Source: Anaerobutyricum faecale (lineage in GTDB: Bacteria; Bacillota; Clostridia; Lachnospirales; Lachnospiraceae). Taken from it: 64,000 nucleotides of DNA. The stretch covers positions 26,114 to 90,113 of the forward strand of contig DWWR01000002.1 of the NCBI GenBank assembly GCA_019119645.1, in the 5' to 3' direction. The notes under the pieces were generated by a model. It did not search any database, had not been told where the DNA came from, and worked only from the letters and a program-made list of their open reading frames with translations. The translations under genes were made by a program, and so were the position numbers. Below, piece by piece: positions 54,301-61,658 of this stretch (within the stretch, counting starts at the first letter, position 1; the number at the start of each line of letters is the position of its first letter).

Positions 54301-55188
54301 CTGGCAGGTGACAGTAAGAGAAAAGCTCTTATTCACATCGGCATCTGTGAGTCTGTGGGCATACTCCTCCGGAATGGCCTCCAGAGTAAAGTCCGTCTCC
54401 TCCTCTGTCTTTTTGTTGGATGGATTCCCTTTTTCCACCCAATGGGATGTCACCGTGATATTTCCTCTGACATAAGACTCCGATGGCACCTGCTCCTTAT
54501 AAAGGGAAACGGCATCCTGATTGCGGTAATAGGTAACTGTGAGCTCTTCCGCCACCCAGGCGCCTCCTTCTTCTCCACCATCCGGGTGGGAAGAACCGTT
54601 ATTTTCTCCATCTCCGTCGCTGCCGCCTTCCTCACCGGAATCCCCCGGCGTGTTTCCCGGTTCCTGTCCGCCCGGCTGAGGAGCGGCATGGTCCGGCTGA
54701 TCTGACTCTTCCTGCTGTCCGCCCGGCGTTTCTTTCCGGCTGTCCTCACCGGTTTTCTCCGGAGTGCCGGCATTTTCGTTGTCCCCGGTTTTTGTCTGCC
54801 GTTCCATACCTTCTCCGACCTTCTGATCCACATAGAGGATTCTCTGCTCGTTTCCCTCCTCTTTTCTGTCCGTCTGCTGTTCCCCGGACTGCTCGTTCAG
54901 ATCAAGGTTCTGAATCTTTTTTTCCTGATTCTCTCCCTGCTCAAAAGAATTCTCCTCGGTGCTGTCATCTTCCCCCTGGTCCCTGCCATCTTCCTGCAGT
55001 CCATATCCTTCCGGATCAAATTCCTCATCCTGTTCTTCCCGCTGTGCAAAGGAGTCGGGATTGAACATATTCTGAAGCTTTCCCGCCCGCAGTGCGACCA
55101 CCAGGCACAGGAGCAGCACCAGAAGTACCAGAAGCAGCGCCGGCCAGAACCCTTTTTTCTTTTGTAAATATTCTTTGATCTTATTCAT
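48361..55188 (-). CDS. Giant BspA-type leucine-rich-repeat membrane protein
   Basis: A 2275-residue protein. One N-terminal membrane helix (about residues 14-33) follows a short basic cytoplasmic end. A Glu/Asp/Gln/Pro-rich region of about 170 residues follows, then a region with Ig-like strands. A very long array of BspA-type (LRR_5) repeats runs from about residue 540 to 2080, with units like IGAYAFSGCTGLEEVLIG. The tail (about 2144-2243) carries five 20-residue acidic repeats. No LPXTG, SLH or choline-binding motif is seen, so the N-terminal helix is the only visible anchor. Such proteins often mediate adhesion or binding. Its fixed place between a hybrid kinase and MoxR-DUF58-TgpA suggests its display or assembly needs them. 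The start at 55188 follows GGGAG. Confidence 0.9.
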   Translation of the reverse strand: MNKIKEYLQKKKGFWPALLLVLLVLLLCLVVALRAGKLQNMFNPDSFAQREEQDEEFDPEGYGLQEDGRDQGEDDSTEENSFEQGENQEKKIQNLDLNEQSGEQQTDRKEEGNEQRILYVDQKVGEGMERQTKTGDNENAGTPEKTGEDSRKETPGGQQEESDQPDHAAPQPGGQEPGNTPGDSGEEGGSDGDGENNGSSHPDGGEEGGAWVAEELTVTYYRNQDAVSLYKEQVPSESYVRGNITVTSHWVEKGNPSNKKTEEETDFTLEAIPEEYAHRLTDADVNKSFSLTVTCQGLTGTVTCVIKNDYIRYTGMHVSYNSSPMYVTGETLFQGQEINDASIRNAITLDVYGRTVQGGQEVYLPDEKNYQIEFPEETGGVAAKKEDGSQWTADILYCGPGEGSSVVLRGTDAVRYSVRDYRLTVMYDENTVLDTIYTDDKTVVLNGTYDGRCPYNEMVERLQKNGKYMTNADGYLTDLFYGWSSRYPAVVDNREISYTFREGQHTQIMYAIPLAPLLSEGYLVKTEGDDQVLTGYVPDKKTERLDVPYGITRVDLGEDFQISEEAGGVKVLALSATVNSVNLSAAGKKFPMLKEYSLFPLGQSSVDNSEKNHIFSTEDGLLYSRDQSILWKVPADCQSFDIEETVETIAEGALSDAAEGTKDNETLEITMHGQNPPELVRSETAPVFGGSGCQVQVEVPETETGVVKDLIYKRYLSSWGAVFDEELGAAGAASACISTKDHASDRYENNGGDVYAVSGGSRSLAFITRDSGNIYNVPEDVEGIEPYAFAEPGEVQFVNVGENIGRLESCSFATLEGESLQGVQISGDEPIEIDRYVAGEQAPRGIRFYISLAQNQTSGWVRRFTEDYGAEMAESMLTLAEGSLFIDGQGCAYLEQDDHALTLCSVPEDLEEYEIPSGYTLNNVADGAFAWCQNLIYLELPDVTRVGKHAFDNCTGLEILVLSHPDLEEIPEAFAGCDALETVVLGNEDLTPELPRQTELLAGSRYFARDRMVCETKDDGGCAVRNVPTDTAGSVSLPENVTEIGRKAFAGCKTITGIAAAQMNQIRKIGAYAFSGCTGLEEVLIGKACTSLGEKAFFGCDALKTVTWLGDTSVVGDGVFAENSRLEAVYFGDNSGQSIATIGAYTFENCRSLQMVYFQAGVRKIGDSCFRGCSGMRTSITREYAAFCESIGAYAFADCSRYSQTLSFFSGLQEIGRGAFMNCTYLSSMWIPSQLREIPEDCFAGCRSMRSVVFMAGADLRSVGSHAFSGCVSLETLTNLELLTELTSLGEGVFSSEEVDGQTYAACTALTCADLPSSIQQIGRRAFAGCTALEELEVGRAEALTSLGSGAFTGCTSLKSAVLSGTGIQVLPENAFDGCRSLEALLLPESLVSIEARAVADCDSLSDMSICRRDKVVSVDASALAGTKNNGRLAIYVPYTENHGLRNAYRLSLGWWTALLNIFTGESPITIIQDREMGEETFVENGGLYARKADGSFRLLQVITMTDRSFAVKENTTEIDEDALRTCEDLAILELPASLREFPEGTLENCSGLEVLLIPGNLRMELPASLFGGGRRISSFALWVSEGDKAYYEEQGNFPVRSYGQMGEVQGGVLYGVHVSDGTERILLDYVPKSFAGELNIFLGTSEVADGAAEGCESLTVVNSAYTVERIGAHAFADCTSLKTVDLTSFSTTALTEIGDYAFAGCRSLVGENTGEGKSDQLLIPSTVQSYGTGMLKDCTSLTSLSLQGRAAELPDEFCSGCRNLESVSLARTLLNSVTRIGKKAFYECEKITSISWSNMPNLETVDDSAYEGCSSLVQATFAGKIKAFGRAVFRDTALEMLSFNGVNPPKLGENILSQEEQNRVNVYIPAGDDGEIYLRYYEAWKDTYPTLVSRMISQDGNEYRAVNNILYLIRPGQEKEMTAIKVPTGVSSAQIYNSSTLYCTGLGDGSFKDCRNLASLVIPNRVETIGRGVFENCTRLASISIEGDVLQSVGEEAFKNCTSLTTLELPQTVRSLGSGMLEGCSSFETLTVHGYSPFALGESIFGKTVDDGVRIRVPLASYQDYLGQWGAQLDEEYGEGAGKRILMAVSEDGTEKIENGIRYLRVNGHWEEAENITADDKQKDGENGTDRMKGDIPEENVPDPEETKKDTAEENTSGEETPAEDGSGEDTAKESTPDEETPAEDEAGEDTAEENTPEGETPAEDESVEDTAEESTPEGEAPAENETEGDTAKESAPEGKTPASDNAGNGRTETSHTGESTGKIYNQDREGQRQ
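48458..48757. repeat. 60-bp coding repeats at the 3' end of the giant LRR gene
   Basis: Five 60-bp units start at 48458, 48518, 48578, 48638 and 48698, each opening GCCGG on plus. They code for 20-residue Glu/Thr/Pro/Asp-rich units such as EDTAEENTPEGETPAEDES. The units are diverged, with the best matches in the middle. Confidence 0.85.
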
Positions 55189-55235
55189 TCTCCATACTCC
55201 CTCTGCCCGCGGCCGTGGAAAACTCCACATGCAGA

Positions 55236-56996
55236 CTATCCTTTGTGCTCAACGCCCACCTTCCGGCTGGCATTCCACGCATTGCGGCTGTCACGGACGG
55301 CCGCCCCCATCTTTTTCTTCAGCTCATTAAAATCTATCGGTTTGGCGATATGATCATTCATCCCCACCGCCATGGAATGTCTCTTATCCTCCACATAGGA
55401 ATTGGCGGAAAGCGCATAAATCGGAATAAACCGGGCATCCTTCCGGGGCAGCTTCCGTATCTGTTTTGTCGCTTCCCATCCGTCCATCTCCGGCATCTGG
55501 ATATCCATGAGGATCACATCGTAAAAACCTTCCTCGCTGGCTGTGAAAGTTTCCACCGCCTGCAGTCCTGTGAGAACCCGGTCAGTGTGCACGCCGGCCT
55601 TATCCAGAATCGCCATGGTGATCCTGGCATTGATATCATTATCTTCCGCCAGCAGCACATGGGCGCCTTTCAGGTACCAGAATTCTTCTTCCTGCTCCGG
55701 CACTCTGCCGCTTCGGACCTCTTTTTCCCGCGCGCCGCTCTCCTCCGGCTCTGCCACCGGCAGCGATAAAAACACCGTAAAATCACTGCCTTTGCCCACC
55801 TCGCTGTCAATGACAATCTGCCCGCCCATCAGACGGATGATATTATCCGCAATGGACATGCCCAGACCACTCCCGCCGTATTTTTTGGCGATCATGCTGC
55901 TCTCCTGCTCAAAAGGCCGGAAAATGTGCGTCAGAAACTCCGGCTCAATGCCCTTTCCGGTATCTCTCACCTGAATCATCAGGCGCAGATGATTCTCAAT
56001 CTTCTCCATCTGACGAAAAGTGAGGATCACGCTTCCTCCCGGTTCCGTAAATTTCACGGCGTTGGACAGAAAATTGATGATCACCTGGCTCAGACGCATC
56101 TCATCTCCGGTGACCCACCGGATATCAAATCCTTCCACCCGCAGTTCAAAATGCAGGTTCTTTTCCCGGATGGTCTTCTGGAACATGGCACGAAGCTTCT
56201 GCGCCATGGCGATCAGATCAAAGCTCTCCTGTTCCAGCTGAATCTTTCCACTCTCAATCCGTGTCAGATCCAGAATGTCGTTGATCAGATTCAGAAGAAA
56301 CCGGGACAGATTCTGCGTCTTATCCAGATACTCCCTCAATGCCTCCGTATTGGACAGATCCATCTTCGCCAGTTCCAAAAGCCCCAAAATCCCATTCATC
56401 GGCGTGCGGATCTCATGGGACATCTCCGAGAGGAACTCTGTCTTGGCATCATTCTCTGCCTCCGCATGGGAAAGTTTCTCCCTAAGACTATTTTCTTCCG
56501 CCTTCCGCCTGGTAATATCTTCTATGACTATGGTAAAAACATCTGTGCCGGCCGAATAATCCACCCGCAGAAAGGCGTCTCCTTTTTTTTGATTTTTTCT
56601 GTTTACATAGGGGAAATCCACTTCCAGAGGTTCTTTTCTGTCCCATCCCCTGTAAAGCTTCTCCAGTTTGCCGGATTCCTCCGCCTCCATGCACCGGGCA
56701 ATGGCAAAGACGTCCGTAAGGATATCGCTTTTATCCAAACCGAGAATCCGCTCCACATTATCGGAAACAAACAGCGGGAAGGCATCTTTTCCCCGCACCA
56801 GAACATACACCTGAAATGGATTGTCAGACAAAAAAGAATATAACTGACGTGCTTCTGTGACGTGTCCGCGTCTCTCTGTATTTTTTCGCAAAATATATCT
56901 GATCAGTCCGGCCGCCGCCACCACCGCCGCCAGCAGAATGAAAAACGCCAGCAGGAAATCAGCACGGGCCGCCAGACTATTTGTAAACTCTCTCAT
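55236..56996 (-). CDS. Hybrid sensor histidine kinase/response regulator
   Basis: A 586-residue protein with one N-terminal membrane helix (about residues 13-34), a PAS-like domain (about 48-165), HisKA with phospho-His in EMSHEIRTPMNGI, HATPase with NFLSNAVKFTEP, DTGKGIEP and GGSGLGMSI, and a C-terminal receiver (HVLLAEDNDIN, phospho-Asp in VILMDIQMPEMDG). There is no DNA-binding output. The extracellular part is almost absent, so sensing is probably through the PAS domain or the membrane. It heads the LRR-MoxR-DUF58-TgpA operon (47-bp gap to the LRR gene) and has a strong promoter. Confidence 0.93.
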   Translation of the reverse strand: MREFTNSLAARADFLLAFFILLAAVVAAAGLIRYILRKNTERRGHVTEARQLYSFLSDNPFQVYVLVRGKDAFPLFVSDNVERILGLDKSDILTDVFAIARCMEAEESGKLEKLYRGWDRKEPLEVDFPYVNRKNQKKGDAFLRVDYSAGTDVFTIVIEDITRRKAEENSLREKLSHAEAENDAKTEFLSEMSHEIRTPMNGILGLLELAKMDLSNTEALREYLDKTQNLSRFLLNLINDILDLTRIESGKIQLEQESFDLIAMAQKLRAMFQKTIREKNLHFELRVEGFDIRWVTGDEMRLSQVIINFLSNAVKFTEPGGSVILTFRQMEKIENHLRLMIQVRDTGKGIEPEFLTHIFRPFEQESSMIAKKYGGSGLGMSIADNIIRLMGGQIVIDSEVGKGSDFTVFLSLPVAEPEESGAREKEVRSGRVPEQEEEFWYLKGAHVLLAEDNDINARITMAILDKAGVHTDRVLTGLQAVETFTASEEGFYDVILMDIQMPEMDGWEATKQIRKLPRKDARFIPIYALSANSYVEDKRHSMAVGMNDHIAKPIDFNELKKKMGAAVRDSRNAWNASRKVGVEHKG

Positions 56997-57027
56997 GCTC
57001 TCTCCCCAAAAACATTATTTTTTATAA

Positions 57028-57057
57028 ATTATACAACCTGTAAAAGAGTAGTGTCAA
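57028..57057 (-). promoter_or_regulatory. Sigma-A-like promoter of the kinase/LRR/MoxR operon
   Basis: TTGACA (57052-57057), an 18-bp spacer and TATAAT (57028-57033) on the minus strand: both hexamers are perfect consensus. It is about 30 bp upstream of the kinase start. Confidence 0.8.
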
Positions 57058-57150
57058 CGCAATACGTAATGATTCTGCAAACAACAGCTGCCATAAAAAA
57101 ATTCCGCGGGGTTTTCTGCGAAAGAGAAAAATCTCAATGAATTTTCCCAC

Positions 57151-57239
57151 AAAAAAAGCCAGACACACTCCACAACTGTTTCCCCGGATCTCAGACTGAC
57201 CTCTCATATCCGCAGCAGCTGTTTTTTCGTGTATCTGGC
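57151..57239 (-). terminator. Branched terminator of the hypE-hydE operon
   Basis: On the minus strand GCCAGATACAC (57239-57229) pairs with GTGTGTCTGGC (57168-57158) and is followed by seven T (57157-57151). The loop can form inner stems CAGCTG/CAGTTG and CGGAT/ATCCG. It begins 13 bp after the hydE stop. The long, structured loop is unusual for a plain terminator. Confidence 0.65.
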
Positions 57240-57251
57240 ATTCTTTTTTGT

Positions 57252-58289
57252 TTATCTTACGGCGTCTCCCCGGTCTGTCACCACCTGACATCCCACAGAC
57301 TCCACTCTTTTTCTGAGGGAGGCAATACTTTGAGCCGCCTCCTCACCCGTGCAGATCTTATTATCGTAAAGACTGTAATCCTTCCGGTTTTTCTCCGGAG
57401 ACAGATTTGGCATGATGACATTTGCCCCGGCCAGCAGTCCTTTTTCCCGTCCGACAGGATCCATCGTACCCAAAGCTGTGGTTGCCGGCAGCAGCACTTT
57501 GGGAAGAAGAATCCGGATGACGGAGAGAAGAAACAGTGTCATCTCCACGCTGCCCGCCTGTTCTTTGGCATAGCGGGTATCATGGTGTGGAATAAAGGGA
57601 CCGATCCCCACCATCTCCGGCTGCAGTTTTTGCAAAAACAGCAGGTCTTTCGCCATGTGTTCCAGTTTCTGTCCCGGGGATCCGACCATAAATCCCGCAC
57701 CCACCTGATAGCCCAGCGCTTTCAGATCATACAGGCACTGAATCCGGTGGGAAAAATTCATCCCCTCCGGATGCAGACTGCGGTAATGAGCCGCATCGGC
57801 CGTCTCATGGCGGAGCAGATACCTGTCTGCTCCGGCTTCCCGGAATTTCCGGTAGCTGTCCTTTTCCCGTTCCCCGATGGACAGAGTAATGGCACAATCC
57901 GGATACTCTTCCCTGATCTGCCGGATCAGCTCCGTCATCCTTTCATCGGTAAAATACGGATCTTCCCCGCCCTGCAGCACAAAGGTCCTGTATCCAAGGC
58001 CATATCCCTCCCTGCAGCAGGAAAGGATCTCTTCCGTGCTCAGACGGTATCTGCGCACATGAGGATTATCCCGGCGGATGCCACAGTAATAACAGTTATT
58101 CTTACAATAATTGGTGAACTCGATAAGGCCCCGGATGTAAACCTGATTGCCATAATAGTTCCGGCAGAGAGCGAGAGCCTCCCGGCGCAGTGTTTCCCGC
58201 ACGGCAGCATCTCCGGACTGCTGCAGCAGCAGAACAAATTCTTCTTCTGATAAGGTCCTCTCTTTTAAAAACCGGCTGACAATATCCAT
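57252..58289 (-). CDS. hydE: [FeFe]-hydrogenase maturase HydE (radical SAM)
   Basis: HydE is the radical-SAM enzyme that processes the Fe(CO)2(CN)-cysteine synthon on the way to the H-cluster. The 345-residue protein has C62-x3-C66-x2-C69 (CKNNCYYC), preceded by VYIRGLIEFTNY, then TFVLQGGEDPYFTD, LRHETADAAHYRSLHP and GIGPFIPHHDTRY, all typical of HydE rather than BioB or PylB. ATG 58289 is chosen because GAGG lies eight bases before it. It is the last gene of the cluster, 10 bp after the NifK-like/TcdA fusion. hydF and hydG are not in the window. Confidence 0.93.
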   Translation of the reverse strand: MDIVSRFLKERTLSEEEFVLLLQQSGDAAVRETLRREALALCRNYYGNQVYIRGLIEFTNYCKNNCYYCGIRRDNPHVRRYRLSTEEILSCCREGYGLGYRTFVLQGGEDPYFTDERMTELIRQIREEYPDCAITLSIGEREKDSYRKFREAGADRYLLRHETADAAHYRSLHPEGMNFSHRIQCLYDLKALGYQVGAGFMVGSPGQKLEHMAKDLLFLQKLQPEMVGIGPFIPHHDTRYAKEQAGSVEMTLFLLSVIRILLPKVLLPATTALGTMDPVGREKGLLAGANVIMPNLSPEKNRKDYSLYDNKICTGEEAAQSIASLRKRVESVGCQVVTDRGDAVR

Positions 58290-58299
58290 ATGATCATCC

Positions 58300-60273
58300 T
58301 CATTTCTCCTGAATGTCCTGTTTGCCGTCAATGAGATCCCGGATGACCTCCCCGGCGGCGACAAGTCCCGCCGCAGACGGCACAAAAGCGACGCTTCCCG
58401 GCATACGGGAGCCGGTCTTGATGGCCTCTTCCCGGGAATAAACCACTTTCAGCTTTTTCACGTTCCGTTTCTTCAGTTCCCGGCGCATGACCCTGGCCAG
58501 TGGACAGACAGAGGTTTTGTAAATATCCGCCACCTCAAACCGGGTCGGATCCAGCTTATTACCGGCGCCCATACAGCTGATGACCGGCACTCCCGCTTTC
58601 CGGGCCTGCACAGCAATATCAATCTTGGCCGTCACCGTATCTATGGCGTCCACCACGTAGGAGTAGGAGGCAAAATCAAAATCTTCAGCCTTTTCCGGCA
58701 GATAGAAACAAGGGTGTACCTCCACTTCAGCGTCCGGATTAATGGACCGGATCCTTTCCCGCATCACATCCACTTTCAGCCGCCCGATGGTATCTTCCGT
58801 GGCAATGATCTGTCTGTTTAAATTAGAACGGCTGACCCTGTCTTTGTCAATAAGAACAAAGGCTCCCACGCCGCTTCTTGCCAGCGCTTCCACCACGTAT
58901 CCGCCGACGCCGCCGACGCCAAAGACCGCCACCCGGGCTTTTTTCAACTTGTCCATGGCCTCGCTTCCCAACAGCATCTCTGTCCTGGAAAACCGGCCTT
59001 CCGTCAAACCGTTTTCCTCCATCCAGCCGGTGAGAAACCGTACGCTGCAAAGATCCGGAATCTCTTTCCGGTAAATTCTTCCCGAAAATGCCTCATGCGG
59101 CAGAGGATAAAAAGGCACCCCTTCCGGACAAATGGGCCGGTACATGGGATCGGCGATGATCCCCGCCGCCCTGCGAAGGGCCACGGCGATCTCCTCCTCA
59201 CTTTCCAGCCGAAGGCAGCTCTCCGGATCCATCAGCTCCTCTTCTGTTTCCAGGGGGCAGATCACCCGTGTCTTACAACCGCTGCTCTCGCTGACCGCCC
59301 GGGCCAGAGACTGCGTGATAACGGCTTCTCCGATCAGGTAAACCGCAGCTTCTTCCGGACTTTTTATTTCTGCCGGCTGCCGGACTGCAGATGTGCCGGC
59401 AGCAGCGACACTCTCCGGATCGCCACCGGCCGCATCCGCTTCGTCCCGGGACGCCCGGTAAGCCACCCGGCACCGGCCGTCCCGCCTCGCCGCTTTCATG
59501 GAAGAAAGCAGCTCATCGGCAAACGGTTCCACCGGCATTCCGGCCACATAAGGCGTGCCAAAGCGCTCATAAAGCACCTTTGCCGCAGGAAGGCCTACCG
59601 AAGAAACTACCACATTGACATCTGCTTCTCCCGCGCGGCTGACTGCCTCCGGGCTGCTTCCCATGGCGAAGGTGCTGATGATCCTGCAGCCGCGGTGTTC
59701 AAAAAACGCCTGCATGGACGAGAGGGTGCTGTTGACAGAAAAGTCCAGCGGCGTCACGCCCAGCAGATTGATCTTCATCGAAGCCGGCGGCGCTGCTATT
59801 TTGCCGGCCGGCATCTTCTCCGGCGGCTCCGCCACCATTTCTTCCGCGATTGTCTTCATGGCCATTCCCGCGCCCTGCACATAGGAGTGCATGCCGTTGG
59901 TGGCAAAGTAAAATACCGGAAGCCCGGTCTCCCGGGCAATGATATCCCGGATCGCCTCAAAGTCCGTCCCGATCATCATGGGAACCGGCGTGCGGACCAG
60001 GGCGATAAACCGCGGCGATAATTCTTTCGCCGCCCGGACGATATCATCCATAAATTTCTCATCGTTTCCCATGATGGCGTCGATTTCCGACAGGCCGGAG
60101 ATAAAGACCAGACTGTCCTGGTCATACCAGCGGGGTTCATCATGGGTATTGTAGGTGGAATTGCATCCGGAAGGATCATGGATGACCACCATGCCGCCCA
60201 GCTCATAGAGAGCTGAGCAGACGCCGGAGACGTCCGCCGTGTAAGTTGATAGGATTACTGATACCTGTTTCAT
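58300..60273 (-). CDS. Nitrogenase component-1-like (NifK/NifN type) protein fused to a TcdA/ThiF-type domain
   Basis: A 657-residue protein in two parts. Residues 1 to about 415 are of nitrogenase component-1 type: ALYELGGMVVIHDPSGCNST, EPRWYDQDSLVFISGL, VRTPVPMMIGTDFEAI. Cys19 and Cys37 are possible cluster ligands, but the third P-cluster position (a Cys in the TCxxxxIGDD region) reads TPVPMMIGTD. Residues from about 418 are a complete E1-like TcdA domain (cyclic t6A synthase): FSRTEMLLGSEAMDKL, VAVFGVGGVGGYVVEAL, DKDRVSRSNLNRQI, SCMGAGNKLDPTRF. No stop separates them. An internal TTG at 59007 has GGAGG eight bases upstream, so TcdA might also be made alone. The start at 60273 overlaps the NifD-like stop (ATGA). 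Confidence 0.85.
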   Translation of the reverse strand: MKQVSVILSTYTADVSGVCSALYELGGMVVIHDPSGCNSTYNTHDEPRWYDQDSLVFISGLSEIDAIMGNDEKFMDDIVRAAKELSPRFIALVRTPVPMMIGTDFEAIRDIIARETGLPVFYFATNGMHSYVQGAGMAMKTIAEEMVAEPPEKMPAGKIAAPPASMKINLLGVTPLDFSVNSTLSSMQAFFEHRGCRIISTFAMGSSPEAVSRAGEADVNVVVSSVGLPAAKVLYERFGTPYVAGMPVEPFADELLSSMKAARRDGRCRVAYRASRDEADAAGGDPESVAAAGTSAVRQPAEIKSPEEAAVYLIGEAVITQSLARAVSESSGCKTRVICPLETEEELMDPESCLRLESEEEIAVALRRAAGIIADPMYRPICPEGVPFYPLPHEAFSGRIYRKEIPDLCSVRFLTGWMEENGLTEGRFSRTEMLLGSEAMDKLKKARVAVFGVGGVGGYVVEALARSGVGAFVLIDKDRVSRSNLNRQIIATEDTIGRLKVDVMRERIRSINPDAEVEVHPCFYLPEKAEDFDFASYSYVVDAIDTVTAKIDIAVQARKAGVPVISCMGAGNKLDPTRFEVADIYKTSVCPLARVMRRELKKRNVKKLKVVYSREEAIKTGSRMPGSVAFVPSAAGLVAAGEVIRDLIDGKQDIQEK

Positions 60274-61640
60274 ATGCAGCTCATACACCCCAATCCTTTT
60301 CGTACTATCAGGTCTTTTGTGTCCCTGGTATGATAAAACGCATCCCGGATGCGCTCACAGAGCTCCAGAATGCCGGCGTAGCCGTACAGCCCGCCACCTT
60401 CCACCATGTTGACAAAGTGCCCGGTCTGATGGAAGTAGGCCGCTTTCTGTCCAATGGCAAGCACCCGCTCCGGACGCCGGGGCAGGACCCGCATGCCGGC
60501 GTGGATGGTCGCACATACCTCCACCTCCGGCGCATGGTCTTTCAGCCACTGCCAGTCGTCTTTTTCCTCCGGGGAAAAACTGTCCGCATAAATGCGGATC
60601 ACCGAAAAGCCGTGGGACAAAAGGAGCCGGGCAAGACCCAATACCCTCGGTGCTGCCGCCGCGTCCACCGCCACCGGCATACCGTCAAGGAGTGCTCTCG
60701 TCTCCTCCAGCTTCGCCTCGCATTTTTCCCTCAGGGACGTCGTGTCCGACGCGGCAAGACCCAGAGTCTCAGCCAGCAGAGCCAGCTCCCGGTCTATCTC
60801 CCGGTAATCAAAGGTCTGTGGTAAATAAAGGAACTTCATCCCCAGACGTTCCGAGAGCTTCTCCCCTCCTGCCCTGGCCGCCGGGTACGTGACGATATTT
60901 AAAAAGCTCTCCGCCATGGAGAGATATTCTTCAAAAGTCTCACAGGCCGTGATATCTTTTACCGTATATCCACCGGCCTTAAGCAGCGCAAACATCTCAC
61001 AGTCCGGCTGCAGCGCCAGATCATTTCCCACAATGTTGATCTGGCGTGGATTTTTCTCCCTCTCTTCCAGGCAGTCATACATGGCCATCCGCAGTTTCTG
61101 GTCCGGCGTCATGCCGCCTTTCTGCATGATCGGATCCATGTAACATTCCAGAAACCGCTGTTCTGGGAACCGCTCTCTGAGCGCCCGGTAAATATACGGG
61201 ATATCGCAGCCCATAAAATGATGCAGACAGACGGTAAACAGCAGAACCACCGTCGGTTTCCGTTTTAATTTATGCAAAATCTCCGATACCCCGTCGATGA
61301 CCAGCTCTTCCATTCTGCCGTCGGTGAGATCTTCCTCACAGAGGGCAATGGTGGAAAAACGATCCACCGCTCCCATTTCCGCTGCCGTGAGAACCACACC
61401 CCGGTTGCAGTTGGCCGCGCAGACATAAATCTGATGGGAGCCCGGGATGAGCATTCCCGTATGCACGATATTCCATGTGCCGTGGGCCGGGCTGTTATAT
61501 TCCAGTCCCGGCAGGAACGGAGACGGCCAGGCGGCGTCTTTCATGGAGACAATTTCCTTTTCTGTGACGGAAGGCTCCGGACATTCCCATGCTTCCCGGC
61601 GCTCCAGGGCCTCCCGGTTTCCATGTATCATATTAAGCAT
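60270..61640 (-). CDS. Nitrogenase component-1-like (NifD/NifE type) protein
   Basis: A 456-residue member of the nitrogenase component-1 superfamily. AHGTWNIVHTGMLIPGSHQI, VCAANCNRGVVLTA and VCLHHFMGCDIPYIYRAL mark the N-terminal cofactor/cluster domain, with Cys20, 74, 78, 101, 138 and 145 as possible ligands. The rest is the usual Rossmann-type three-domain body. The extreme C-terminus is GCMSCI, a CxxC one residue from the end, which overlaps the next gene's start. It is not close to NifD, BchN or CfbD by motif and I cannot assign a substrate. The start at 61640 has GGGAGAAG upstream. NifH-like lies 18 bp upstream and NifK-like overlaps by four bp, implying an FeS reductase complex. Confidence 0.85.
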   Translation of the reverse strand: MLNMIHGNREALERREAWECPEPSVTEKEIVSMKDAAWPSPFLPGLEYNSPAHGTWNIVHTGMLIPGSHQIYVCAANCNRGVVLTAAEMGAVDRFSTIALCEEDLTDGRMEELVIDGVSEILHKLKRKPTVVLLFTVCLHHFMGCDIPYIYRALRERFPEQRFLECYMDPIMQKGGMTPDQKLRMAMYDCLEEREKNPRQINIVGNDLALQPDCEMFALLKAGGYTVKDITACETFEEYLSMAESFLNIVTYPAARAGGEKLSERLGMKFLYLPQTFDYREIDRELALLAETLGLAASDTTSLREKCEAKLEETRALLDGMPVAVDAAAAPRVLGLARLLLSHGFSVIRIYADSFSPEEKDDWQWLKDHAPEVEVCATIHAGMRVLPRRPERVLAIGQKAAYFHQTGHFVNMVEGGGLYGYAGILELCERIRDAFYHTRDTKDLIVRKGLGCMSCI

Positions 61641-61658
61641 TTTTCTTCTCCCTGAAAT

